Shown: positions 6,570 to 14,296, counted from the stretch's first letter. The stretch: 15,941 nt of DNA from JAYZBC01 sp036339375 (GCA_036339375.1 JAYZBC010000069.1:1-15941); one strand, 5' to 3'. Program-made: numbers and translations. The notes: generated by a model not told the origin, from the sequence alone.

Positions 6570-7970
6570 CTAACTTACCGAATCTGATAGAAAATTTTCT
6601 GATAGCCACTTTCCTATGCGCCCAAGCTCAAAGTCTTGGTGTGGATGGCCTAGAATTTGTACTCCCATCGGTAAGCCGCGATCCTCCAGAATGGGTAAAT
6701 TAAAAGCTGGAGAAGCGAGGCAGGAAGAGACGTCCCCATAAATGGGATTTCCAATTCCGTCTGAGGCCAAGGGTGCCGGGCCTTGGGCGGACAGGAGGAC
6801 ATAAGCATCGGCCTTTCCTTTAATGTTGTTAAAGGCGTTTCGGAGTTTGTCCCTCATTTCGAGACAATTTCTGTAGTCTTCTATGGTCATCTCCTCACCC
6901 CTTGAAATCCTTTCAAGGATAGCGCTTGAAATTAAGTGTTCCCCCTTGTCTCTTTGTGTTTTGCCTGGCCACTGCATTTCCCAACAAAAAAGATCCCGCA
7001 AAAAATTGGGAATGGTTGTAAGAATTTGTTCAAAATCTTCGATTTTGCTATCTTCTTTGCGGTTCAAAATTTCAACACCAGCGTCTTTTAAAAGCCCCAC
7101 GAAATCCTCGAAGTTTGCTTTGGTTTGATCTTCAGTTCCTTGCCATCCAAGGGTGTCTAATCGGATCAATTTACTAGGTTTTTGCGCCTTTCCTAATTTT
7201 GGTTTGCCGTATAATCCAGGAAATCCGGGGTCACCGCCGGCTTTGGAAGAAATATAAAATGCGGTGTTCCAAACGTCTTCTAATGACCCAGCCTGGATAC
7301 CCAATACAGATTGTGATGGGGCCATGGAATGTCCACCTAATCGATTGAGTGCTCCAAAGGTGGGTTTTATGGCGTAATTGCTGCAGTAACCCGCAGGACG
7401 GAGGATAGATCCGCGTACCTGGCTCCCACTCCCAGCGGGGACCATCCCCGCACCGACTGCGGCCGATGTGCCACTTGAAGAACCTCCGGGGGTACGGTTG
7501 AGATCAAATGGATTTCTGGTTGGGCCAGGGTCAGAGGATCCAAATTCAGTTGTTACCGTTTTTCCTATTATAACCGCACCACCCTCTCTCATTACGCGCG
7601 CATGAGCACAATCTTTGTCTCCCCCATACCCGCGCATCGCCGGACTCCCTAGTTCGGTTGGCATCCCCTTGACTTCGTAAAGGTCTTTGACCACGAAAGG
7701 CATGCCGTCAACGACGGAAAGGGTTTGATTGTTTTTATACCTAGCGCTTGACTTATCCGCCGCTTTTCGTGCCACAGGTAAATCTGTAGACACAAATGCC
7801 CGCACCTTAGGTTCGAGCACTTCAATGGTTTCCAAACAATTTTCCAGATAGTTGCGAGGTGAATCGCTTCCATTCAAAAACGTAGGAATGGCTTTATGCC
7901 AGGAAATTAAACCGGGAAATATTGGGTTGTATGTTTTTGTGAAAGATTGATCTGAAGAATCGGGTACCAT
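6570..7970 (-). CDS. Amidase-signature family hydrolase
   Basis: This enzyme has 466 residues. The Ser-cisSer-Lys triad is visible: K95 in PFVVKDLYEVKGMPTELGS (91-109), the bridging serine S164 in TPGGSSSGTSAAV, and the nucleophile S188 in SQVRGSILRPAGYC. The 24-residue spacing between the two serines equals that of fatty acid amide hydrolase (217 to 241). The nucleophile loop reads V-R-G-S instead of the common T-G-G-S, so an arginine lies next to the active site. The family hydrolyses amides and some carbamoyl compounds in the cytoplasm; no signal peptide is seen. It is the only plus-block gene on the opposite strand, converging on the VOC gene and diverging from the large hydrolase. The ATG at 7970 has only a weak ribosome site, but the N-terminus fits. 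The substrate is unknown. Confidence 0.9.
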   Translation of the reverse strand: MVPDSSDQSFTKTYNPIFPGLISWHKAIPTFLNGSDSPRNYLENCLETIEVLEPKVRAFVSTDLPVARKAADKSSARYKNNQTLSVVDGMPFVVKDLYEVKGMPTELGSPAMRGYGGDKDCAHARVMREGGAVIIGKTVTTEFGSSDPGPTRNPFDLNRTPGGSSSGTSAAVGAGMVPAGSGSQVRGSILRPAGYCSNYAIKPTFGALNRLGGHSMAPSQSVLGIQAGSLEDVWNTAFYISSKAGGDPGFPGLYGKPKLGKAQKPSKLIRLDTLGWQGTEDQTKANFEDFVGLLKDAGVEILNRKEDSKIEDFEQILTTIPNFLRDLFCWEMQWPGKTQRDKGEHLISSAILERISRGEEMTIEDYRNCLEMRDKLRNAFNNIKGKADAYVLLSAQGPAPLASDGIGNPIYGDVSSCLASPAFNLPILEDRGLPMGVQILGHPHQDFELGRIGKWLSENFLSDSVS

Positions 7971-8063
7971 GACGCTGCTTTATTTTTGTGGTTGATTACA
8001 GAAATTTAGCAAGTTTTTGCTTTAAACGAAACGATACTTTGCTTGAAAGTGAAGGAGAAAAAA
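7971..8063. promoter_or_regulatory. Short divergent region between amidase and hydrolase
   Basis: This AT-rich stretch of 93 bases must hold the amidase promoter and probably one for the plus-strand hydrolase. Near its centre is a small inverted repeat, AGCAA (8008-8012) and TTGCT (8017-8021), around GTTT, which could be an operator half-site pair or chance. On the minus strand TGTAAT is a fair -10 match without a good -35. No stronger signal is visible. Confidence 0.35.
8052..8057 (+). promoter_or_regulatory. Shine-Dalgarno deciding a TTG start
   Basis: AAGGAG is followed by six A residues and then TTG at 8064. The alternative in-frame TTG at 8043 lies upstream of this site and has no comparable signal, so the first large hydrolase is taken to begin at 8064. 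Confidence 0.65.
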
Positions 8064-9344
8064 TTGGGAGTTGAAAGTAAAGTGAAGTTACCTGCAGATA
8101 ACGGAATCCTGCTAGCTGATGTGTTGAAGGCAATTGCACAAAGTGGCGCCTATCCTGAAACAACCCGGTATTCAAGTTCAGTTGAATTTATAGATTTTAA
8201 ACGTTATGGAAAATTCTTTACACAAGTCTTAACAATCCTGAGACCAAAATTGCCGCGGCAACATAATGGGAAGGACATTTTGGTTGTGTGCGGTGAAGGC
8301 GGAAAAGATAACGGCAACGGGTTCATCAAAACATATGAAAAAAAACCTGGCATGGCACCATGGTTAGCGGCCCGGGGGGTCACTGTTGCAATTGTTCCTC
8401 GGTTGGGCCGGTGGAACTTTTTTGACGAAGCCGGAAGTTGGATAAATATACCCCTTAATAAACGTATGCCGGTTTTTTCACGATATCAGAAAACCTATTG
8501 GTTAGATAAAATGTACACCAGTCATGCGTCTAAAGGTCAGGCGAGTCCAACCGGTAGTGAAACGTTCCGTTTGCCTGTAGAAGGAACCGAGCTTTATGAG
8601 CAAATGCTTGCAGCAACGCCGGATACGCTTGTGGAAGGGTATCGCAGGGGTGCAGTTCGCACCCTTGAAATCCTTGGCAAATCCCGTGAAGAAATCTTTT
8701 TATTGTATTGGGGTTTTTCAACGGGAGGACCCTTTCTTTGGGCACTCTGCAGACATTTTCCACCTAATGGTATGCTGGGGTGGGGGACTTCAAATACACC
8801 ATCAGCCTACCTTTTTAGTCGCACCGCTGTGGAACATCACGTTTGGCCGTATGAAGAATCCTGCTTACGAGTTCGCGAAAGAGGGCGACCAGATTTTCTT
8901 TTTTATACCAAACACATCCCTGATGACGTTCGTGAACAATGGTTCCAAGAATCCTTGCATGCCCCAAATTTTAAGTCTATCGAGGATGTGTTTATGCATT
9001 ATAATATTGCGGCTTTAACTGAACATTCCACCCGGCTTTGGCGGTCAAAATTTTTACCCGATTCCGAACGAGAAGGCGGATTTTCCGGGTTTTTGCAAAA
9101 AATACTGGAGCCTTTATACCCAGCGGATGAACTACGACATGTGTCAGTCCTTGAAATGAATGGGACTCTTGACCAGGTAATTCCGCCTGCAAAGGTTGAT
9201 GCCGCCCGTATGGTTACAGAGAGGTACTGTAGAAGGTATCGAGTTGCTAGACTAGACAGTCTTTATCATGATATTTTGCATGATACGTGCGGTATCGTCG
9301 GTAGCATTTGGTTAAATTTTATTGAAAACGGACAATTTGATTAA
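8064..9344 (+). CDS. Large alpha/beta-hydrolase-like protein, G-F-S-T-G-G elbow
   Basis: I do not recognise a named family for this protein of 426 residues, but the layout is alpha/beta hydrolase. A core strand ILVVCGEGG (72-80) leads to a long insert, then the nucleophile elbow YWGFSTGGPF with S219, a candidate acid in MNGTLDQVIPP (D370) and a candidate histidine in SLYHDILHD (H402 or H406). The usual His-Gly oxyanion motif is replaced by C-G-E-G-G. It is homologous to the next gene: both place the serine at residue 219 in S-T-G-G-P-F after an R-H-F-P-P block, although the order of those blocks differs, and both end in N-G-x-F. There is no signal peptide, so it is probably cytoplasmic. The position between importer genes suggests hydrolysis of the imported compound. 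Hydrolase fold is likely; substrate is unknown. Confidence 0.78.
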   Translation: MGVESKVKLPADNGILLADVLKAIAQSGAYPETTRYSSSVEFIDFKRYGKFFTQVLTILRPKLPRQHNGKDILVVCGEGGKDNGNGFIKTYEKKPGMAPWLAARGVTVAIVPRLGRWNFFDEAGSWINIPLNKRMPVFSRYQKTYWLDKMYTSHASKGQASPTGSETFRLPVEGTELYEQMLAATPDTLVEGYRRGAVRTLEILGKSREEIFLLYWGFSTGGPFLWALCRHFPPNGMLGWGTSNTPSAYLFSRTAVEHHVWPYEESCLRVRERGRPDFLFYTKHIPDDVREQWFQESLHAPNFKSIEDVFMHYNIAALTEHSTRLWRSKFLPDSEREGGFSGFLQKILEPLYPADELRHVSVLEMNGTLDQVIPPAKVDAARMVTERYCRRYRVARLDSLYHDILHDTCGIVGSIWLNFIENGQFD

Positions 9345-9447
9345 CTATCAGGCTATCCAAAAATGGGTATTCATAGTAGCGTTTGCTCATAAACTTTTTT
9401 TCGTTTATCAAAAAAGATGAAAATAAAAACTAGTAGGGAGATAGGTG
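9345..9447 (+). other. Intergenic spacer with weak AT-rich hairpin
   Basis: The 103 bases between the two large hydrolase genes contain ATAAAC (9389-9394) and GTTTAT (9403-9408) around an eight-base T-rich loop. The stem is too AT-rich to be a convincing terminator. AGGGAG at 9435-9440 is the next gene's ribosome site. I see no clear promoter. Confidence 0.3.
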
Positions 9448-10782
9448 ATGGTTGCCACCGCCATTAAATCTGGGGGTGCTACGTCCGGGGGCTGGGAACC
9501 ACCGACACGTATTGACAAAGATGAACTGGTTAGAATTTCCGACGAAGTTCTGGCGGAACCTGATATCGAGTTTACCGAATTAGAGGATGTTTTTCGGATT
9601 CACTCAAATGGTCTCGACTGGGATATCGGAAACTTTGTCTATGAACCAAAAGAGACATTGCAAATTGCAAAGGGGCCTGACGGTAAAAAGCTAGCAGTTT
9701 TTATGATGCATGGCGGGGCATCTGACTGGCGTTCCATTGAAAGGTTGGCAAGGACGTTTTGCGGCAAACGCGGTTACAAAGTTTGCAACATGACCTATCC
9801 CGGAAGATTTTATTTTGATGACCCGGAGCATAATTGGCCTGGTGACACGTTTCACGAAGACGGGGCAGTACGTACGCCCGTTTGGCTCAAGGGGGAGGCA
9901 ATCACGCCGGATCAATATGATGTAAAGGTAGATGCCAGTCACCGAGAAATATACGGATCTCGCCGTTATGCAGTTTCCAAACCTGACACAAATTTTCATG
10001 TTCGAATGGGTGCCTGGCCGAAAGCCATAGTTGAAGCCATGTTGAATGTCTGCGCCAGACATTTTCCTCCAGACGAGTGGTCAATTTATGTTCATGGACA
10101 TTCGACCGGAGGTCCCTTCGTTCACACTACTATGCAGCGTGTTGAAAATGTCCGTGGTCTGATCGGTATTGAGAACTCACCATTCGGTCAGTTTTTCAGC
10201 GAAATGACTAAACATGACTGGCCAACCCCGTTTAATTACGTCCTCATCCGTGATTGGCGTGAACTTGCGAGATACAAGGGAGCGGAGCTTGCCTTAGCCG
10301 AGGGAGACAAACCGCTGTTTCGATTGGCCCAGGTTATGGAGGAACTTTTTGAACAATGGGAGGGGGCAAAACGTTTTCCACAGTTTAAAGCCGAAAACTG
10401 GTATCACAACAGGACACCGTCTTGTTTGACAGCTGCCGCTAAAGTGGCGGCTGACTTTCAGGGTTTCAATAAGGAAGAAACCGAGGCGCTAATTGCCGAA
10501 TACCTTGATTATGGCGTTCCGTTGGAAGGGGAGGGTGTTAAGCCTGTTCCAAATCTCCTACATGGAATTTGCGAATACAGTCGAGATCACACGGTCCCAA
10601 CGTACAAATTTTTGACAGATCGCTACGCAAAATTAAACCCAGCGCCCAAATTTCGTTACATTCAGTTAGGAACCGGTGTTCACTCCTATTGGCGAACAGA
10701 AGAAGGACTACCCCTTGGAGTATGTCCAGTAGTTACTAAAATATGGCATGATGCAATAATGAATGGATATTTCGAACAATAA
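9448..10782 (+). CDS. Large alpha/beta-hydrolase-like protein, G-H-S-T-G-G elbow
   Basis: This 444-residue relative of the preceding gene has a clearer alpha/beta hydrolase core: AVFMMHGGASDW with the His-Gly oxyanion motif (88-89), the nucleophile elbow YVHGHSTGGPF with S219, a probable acid in EYSRDHTVP (D380) and a probable catalytic histidine in LGTGVHSYWRTEEG (H412). Between strands there is a long insert rich in aromatic residues (about 117-190) and a lid region (about 250-370), which makes it much longer than ordinary 280-300 residue hydrolases. Shared features with its neighbour include RHFPP, S-T-G-G-P-F and the WP-x5-LIRDWRE-like segment, so the two probably arose by an old duplication. 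The ATG at 9448 is preferred over an adjacent GTG because AGGGAG lies seven bases upstream. It carries no signal peptide. An esterase, amidase or C-C hydrolase role are all possible. Confidence 0.82.
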   Translation: MVATAIKSGGATSGGWEPPTRIDKDELVRISDEVLAEPDIEFTELEDVFRIHSNGLDWDIGNFVYEPKETLQIAKGPDGKKLAVFMMHGGASDWRSIERLARTFCGKRGYKVCNMTYPGRFYFDDPEHNWPGDTFHEDGAVRTPVWLKGEAITPDQYDVKVDASHREIYGSRRYAVSKPDTNFHVRMGAWPKAIVEAMLNVCARHFPPDEWSIYVHGHSTGGPFVHTTMQRVENVRGLIGIENSPFGQFFSEMTKHDWPTPFNYVLIRDWRELARYKGAELALAEGDKPLFRLAQVMEELFEQWEGAKRFPQFKAENWYHNRTPSCLTAAAKVAADFQGFNKEETEALIAEYLDYGVPLEGEGVKPVPNLLHGICEYSRDHTVPTYKFLTDRYAKLNPAPKFRYIQLGTGVHSYWRTEEGLPLGVCPVVTKIWHDAIMNGYFEQ

Positions 10783-10860
10783 ATTTTTTTAAGTTTTAAC
10801 CTGAAGAAAAAGATAATCCGTAGAACAGGTTGGTAAAGAGAAATTTAAAAGGAGAAAAAA
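10783..10860 (+). other. Spacer before the solute-binding protein gene
   Basis: This spacer of 78 AT-rich bases holds a six-base inverted repeat, AACCTG (10798-10803) and CAGGTT (10826-10831), around 22 bases, which may be chance. Its end is a strong ribosome site, AAAAGGAG (10847-10854), six bases before the ATG, in keeping with high expression of a binding protein. No good promoter is visible. Confidence 0.3.
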
Positions 10861-12378
10861 ATGATAGGAAAACGAATTTTTAAGGGTATCATTCCCTTAT
10901 TTTTTATAACGACAGCCTACGTTGCCCCAGCAATGTCAGCGTCGGAAGTTAGGATAGGTGTCGTTAACGATTACGCAGGTTGGAATCCCTATGCGGATTC
11001 AACTGGTCAGATGTATATGACTTGGTGCCAGACTTATGGATGTCTGGGTACATTCGATACACGAGATGGAAAATACAAACCAATGCTTGCCGAACGTTGG
11101 GAGGTCAGTAAATCCAATCCTAACGAATGGACTTTTTACCTCCGGAAAGGCATCAAACGACATAAGGATGGTAAAGAACTGACGGCAGAGGATGTAGCGC
11201 ATTCAATTTGGCGCAATAAAAATGACAAACGGAGCGCACAAAAACAGAATACGAGGCCTGTCAAATCCTGGAAAGTGGTAGACAAATACACGATAAAATT
11301 CTTCACAAAAAAACCAACGGCCCCACTTTTGTCTTTTATTTTCGATCGACTGATTATTACCGGCAAAGATCTATATGAAAAATATGGAACAAAGGCGGAT
11401 CGAAAGGCACCTTACGGCTATGGACCCTATAAAGTTAAGGATGTCGTAATTGGGCAAAGAATGGTCATTGAGAAAAACAATGATTGGCCGTGGATCAAAA
11501 AATCCAACCCGGATAGAATTATTTTTACTAAAATCAAAGAGGACGAGGCGCGTGTTACTGGGATTCTCAATGGAGAACTTCACATAGCCCAATTTATTCC
11601 GCCCCATCTTCTCAAACGTGTCCGTGCTAATAAAAATGTAACGGTTATTGGCACTTCACCGGTAGAAGTTATGTTTTTGGGAATGAACCCCAAGTTTAAA
11701 CCCTGGGATAACAAAAAGGTACGCCAGGCAGTTGCATACGCGGTTGATAGGAAATCAATAATTAAATCAATCTTTCAAGGTGGGGCTTCCATCTTGGATG
11801 GGCCGGTTGGTCCAGGCCAATATGGCTATAATCCCAAAGTGACGCCTAAATATACCTACAATCCTGCCAAAGCTCGCCAATTGTTGAAAGAAGCTGGCTA
11901 CCCAAATGGCGTTGCTGTAGATTTCTATACAGCGAACGGCCGCTATATCAACGATCGTCAAAGTTCTCAGGCCATTGTACCGATGCTAGAGGCAGTGGGA
12001 TTCAAGGTAAAATTTCATACACCGGAGTATTCTTCTCACTGGCCAATGGTCCGAAAAGGGAAAAGATCATTTTATTACCAAGGCCGTGGTTCTGTCGTGG
12101 ATCCAAGTGCAGCAATTGCTCAGTATTTTGAGACGGGTGTCGCTCCCCGATTGATGTATTCAAATCCAAAATTTGATGCAATTGTTGGGGCGGAACGGCA
12201 AGAATTTGATCCCGTCAAACGCAAAAAATTATTGCTGCAAGCGTTTAATATTATTCAGGAAGATGTGCCAGCCTTCTTTCTCTGGCGAATTGACAAATAT
12301 TACGCGATTTCAAATAAAATAAGTTTTACGCCAACTTCAACGGATCGAATTTTTGGTCATGATATTATCGTAAAATAA
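10861..12378 (+). CDS. ABC importer solute-binding protein, SBP_bac_5 (DppA/OppA/NikA-like)
   Basis: The precursor has 505 residues. Residues 1-27 are a Sec signal peptide: a basic start (MIGKRIFKG), a hydrophobic core and cleavage near AMSA. No lipobox cysteine follows, so the mature protein is free in the periplasm, as in Gram-negative bacteria. Family 5 hallmarks follow: YKPMLAERWEVS (72-83), WTFYLRKGIKRHKDGKELT (90-108), AEDVAHSIWR, and in the second lobe KVRQAVAYAVDRKSII (286-301). The mature N-lobe has two close cysteines in CQTYGC (C56, C61) that could form a disulfide. It should deliver ligand to the DppB/DppC permeases encoded about 2 kb downstream. Family 5 proteins bind peptides, nickel complexes, opines, sugars and other compounds; the ligand cannot be told here. 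A strong terminator follows 23 bases after the stop. Confidence 0.94.
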   Translation: MIGKRIFKGIIPLFFITTAYVAPAMSASEVRIGVVNDYAGWNPYADSTGQMYMTWCQTYGCLGTFDTRDGKYKPMLAERWEVSKSNPNEWTFYLRKGIKRHKDGKELTAEDVAHSIWRNKNDKRSAQKQNTRPVKSWKVVDKYTIKFFTKKPTAPLLSFIFDRLIITGKDLYEKYGTKADRKAPYGYGPYKVKDVVIGQRMVIEKNNDWPWIKKSNPDRIIFTKIKEDEARVTGILNGELHIAQFIPPHLLKRVRANKNVTVIGTSPVEVMFLGMNPKFKPWDNKKVRQAVAYAVDRKSIIKSIFQGGASILDGPVGPGQYGYNPKVTPKYTYNPAKARQLLKEAGYPNGVAVDFYTANGRYINDRQSSQAIVPMLEAVGFKVKFHTPEYSSHWPMVRKGKRSFYYQGRGSVVDPSAAIAQYFETGVAPRLMYSNPKFDAIVGAERQEFDPVKRKKLLLQAFNIIQEDVPAFFLWRIDKYYAISNKISFTPTSTDRIFGHDIIVK

Positions 12379-12401
12379 TCAAGCTTGATTGGGTTTAATT
12401 T

Positions 12402-12432
12402 GGCCTGCCCTGAAATGGGCAGGCCTTTTTTT
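12402..12432 (+). terminator. Rho-independent terminator after the binding-protein gene
   Basis: A perfect nine-base-pair GC-rich stem, GGCCTGCCC (12402-12410) and GGGCAGGCC (12417-12425), closes on the six-base loop TGAAAT and is followed by seven T residues (12426-12432). It begins 23 bases after the binding-protein stop and ends 13 bases before the next start. It would cut most transcripts here, giving more binding protein than downstream hydrolases and permeases, unless a promoter or readthrough supplies them. Confidence 0.93.
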
Positions 12433-12445
12433 GAGGATCAACGAT

Positions 12446-13327
12446 ATGGCTATGCCAAAAAAAGGAAAATATGTTTCCGTTGATGGAATTAAAACTCATT
12501 ACTATGAAAAAGGAAAAGGTAAAACCATAATTTTGGTCCACGGGGGAAATTTTGGATCAAAAGAAGCTTCAGGTAATAGCTGGACCTGGAGCAGGAACTT
12601 TGACGCCCTTGCAAAACAATTTCACGTTATTGCCGTTGATAAACTGGGTCAGGGCTACACGGGGAACCCTAAAAGGGATGAAGATTATACGATGGACGCT
12701 GTGGTCCAACATTTGAATTCCTTCTTGCGAAAGATAAAATTAAAAAATTGCCATTTGGTGGGTCATTCCCGGGGCGGTTATGTAACCGCACGCTTGACCC
12801 TCGAACAACCTGAGTTGGTTTCGTCTTGCATATGCGTTGATAGCAACACTTTAGCCCCTGGTGTCGGTATGAATGAGGTGGTTTTGGCTAATCCTCCTCA
12901 CCCACCGTTAGGCCGCGAATGTCAACGCTGGGTTCTTGAACGTTATTCCTATGGTCACGAACATATCGATGAAGATTGGTTGGATGTCCTAATGGATATT
13001 GGAAAACAACCCAAACATAGAAAAGCGGTTGCCAAGATGGAAACTCAAAAACTGAAAACACGTCAATTTCTGCCTCAACTTTCTTCCGATCGGGCTGATA
13101 CTTTCAGCCGAATTCGGGATACCGGTATGCGCCGGCCCACAATGGTGATGTGGGGTTTTAATGATCCGACAGCTCTTCTTGAACAGGGTCAGAGGTTGTT
13201 CGATTTAATTGCATCCACCGAAAGACGTGCTTATATGCATATAATTAATCGTGCCGGGCACTTTTCGATGAGAGAACAGGCGGATCATTTCAATTCCGTA
13301 CTTGGTGGATTTATAGAAAGCGTCTGA
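12446..13327 (+). CDS. Alpha/beta hydrolase, first of a tandem pair
   Basis: This cytoplasmic alpha/beta hydrolase has 293 residues and a complete catalytic set: oxyanion motif LVHGGNFG (30-37), VDKLGQGYT (64-72), nucleophile elbow VGHSRGGY with S108, acid in MWGFNDPTA (D240) and histidine in NRAGHF (H272). The architecture and the W-G-x-N-D-P-T-A and R-A-G-H-F blocks resemble meta-cleavage-product hydrolases and related C-C or ester hydrolases, although those often have G-N-S-M-G-G at the elbow. The ATG at 12446 has GAGG nine bases upstream. A longer frame starting at 12389 is rejected because its extra 19 residues would be encoded by the terminator stem and T-tract. The next gene is a clear paralogue beginning seven bases after the stop. 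The substrate is unknown; a role on the imported compound is inferred. Confidence 0.9.
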   Translation: MAMPKKGKYVSVDGIKTHYYEKGKGKTIILVHGGNFGSKEASGNSWTWSRNFDALAKQFHVIAVDKLGQGYTGNPKRDEDYTMDAVVQHLNSFLRKIKLKNCHLVGHSRGGYVTARLTLEQPELVSSCICVDSNTLAPGVGMNEVVLANPPHPPLGRECQRWVLERYSYGHEHIDEDWLDVLMDIGKQPKHRKAVAKMETQKLKTRQFLPQLSSDRADTFSRIRDTGMRRPTMVMWGFNDPTALLEQGQRLFDLIASTERRAYMHIINRAGHFSMREQADHFNSVLGGFIESV

Positions 13328-13334
13328 AGTTGCT

Positions 13335-14222
13335 ATGCAAAAGAGTGATAGAAAACTGATTAATACAAACGGTGTTAACACTAATTATTACAAGAAAGGT
13401 ATGGGGCCTCCCTTAATCCTTTTCCACGGTGGGGCATTTGGGCATCCAACAGCGGCCGATTGCGCATGGGATTGGAGTACAAATTTTGATGGTCTTTCGG
13501 AACGTTATCAAGTTTTTGCCATTGATAAGCTTGGCCAGGGATATACTGATAATCCCAAAAAAAACGCAGATTATTGTATGGAGGCTGTTGTCCGGCACGC
13601 CGTAAATACTCTGCGAGCACTCAATTTAGGTCCAGTGAATTTAGTCGGACATTCCCGAGGAGGTTATCTGGTTTGCCGTTTAACACTGGATTACCCCGAA
13701 CTCGTCAAAAGTTGCACTATCGTTGACAGTAATACGAGCTCACCCGGCATAGAGCTAAACGATGTCGTTCTCGGTAATCCACCGGAGCCTCGCCTCAGTC
13801 GGGAAAGTCAAAGGTGGATTTTTGAGCATTATTCATACAGTTCTCACCACATCACTGATGATTGGCTCGATATAGTTTGTGAAGTAGCAGAACTGCCAAA
13901 ATACAAGGAGGCTTGGCAAAAAATGGAAGTAGAGGGATTGCGTCTTAAGCAATTTCGTCCTGGTTTAGCGGCGGATAAATCACGAATGTTTGCCAAATTA
14001 AGGGATTTCGGGCTCGAACGTCCAACACAGATCATTTGGGGAAAAAATGATCCTACCGCTTCACTGGATCAAGGTTGGGCACTTTGGGATTTGATAGCCT
14101 CAAAGCTTGCGAATGCTCAATTTCACATAATTAATCGGGCTGGTCACTTTTGTTACCGTGAACATCCCAAAGCCTTTAACGAACTTGTCCATGGTTTTGT
14201 GGAAAGTTGTCAATCGCCTTAA
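13335..14222 (+). CDS. Alpha/beta hydrolase, second of a tandem pair
   Basis: This 295-residue hydrolase aligns with the preceding one over its full length without large gaps, roughly half identical by eye. Shared runs include DKLGQGYT, LVGHSRGGY, NDPTA, DLIAS and HIINRAGHF. The catalytic residues are S107, D239 and H271, with oxyanion motif FHGGAFG (30-36), so both copies look active. Differences cluster in the cap segment (about 130-215), which normally shapes substrate choice. It begins seven bases after the first copy's stop with no strong ribosome site of its own, suggesting translational coupling. A 74-base spacer follows before the permease gene. The pair may act on two related substrates or two stereoisomers, or form a heteromer (inference). 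Likely classes are esterase, lactonase or meta-cleavage-product-type C-C hydrolase. Confidence 0.9.
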   Translation: MQKSDRKLINTNGVNTNYYKKGMGPPLILFHGGAFGHPTAADCAWDWSTNFDGLSERYQVFAIDKLGQGYTDNPKKNADYCMEAVVRHAVNTLRALNLGPVNLVGHSRGGYLVCRLTLDYPELVKSCTIVDSNTSSPGIELNDVVLGNPPEPRLSRESQRWIFEHYSYSSHHITDDWLDIVCEVAELPKYKEAWQKMEVEGLRLKQFRPGLAADKSRMFAKLRDFGLERPTQIIWGKNDPTASLDQGWALWDLIASKLANAQFHIINRAGHFCYREHPKAFNELVHGFVESCQSP

Positions 14223-14280
14223 CTTTATTCATGCTTGCCCCCTTTTCCTGACAAAAGGTCTACACTAAACTAAGCCCAAC

Positions 14281-14286
14281 AAGGAG
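14281..14286 (+). promoter_or_regulatory. Shine-Dalgarno of dppB, deciding a TTG start
   Basis: AAGGAG is followed by ten bases and TTG at 14297. No ATG lies in a suitable place and the resulting N-terminus (MFAYITRR) is typical of DppB permeases. Just upstream, CCTTTT (14241-14246) and AAAAGG (14253-14258) form a weak hairpin of doubtful meaning. Confidence 0.65.
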
Positions 14287-14296
14287 ACAGAATAGA

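Noticed and set aside
6583..6605. Direct repeat TCTGATAG flanking an AT palindrome near the amidase stop
   Set aside because: It is only eight bases long and lies inside coding sequence; no insertion element or terminator features accompany it.
8596..9018. A 140-codon plus-strand frame inside the first large hydrolase
   Set aside because: It is out of frame with a gene whose catalytic motifs are clear, and its own product has no domain pattern.
6130..9119. A 15-base identical sequence, CTGGAGCCTTTATAC, at 6130-6144 and again at about 9105-9119
   Set aside because: One copy is intergenic and the other codes for conserved-looking hydrolase residues; one chance match of this length is not surprising in 16 kb.
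12389..12445. An N-terminal extension of 19 residues for the first tandem hydrolase
   Set aside because: The stretch is occupied by a perfect terminator hairpin and T-tract, has no ribosome site and adds residues unlike the family; the ATG at 12446 has GAGG at nine bases.
14241..14258. Hairpin CCTTTT/AAAAGG between the second small hydrolase and dppB
   Set aside because: The stem is short and mostly A-T, with no following T-tract, so neither a terminator nor a riboswitch can be supported.
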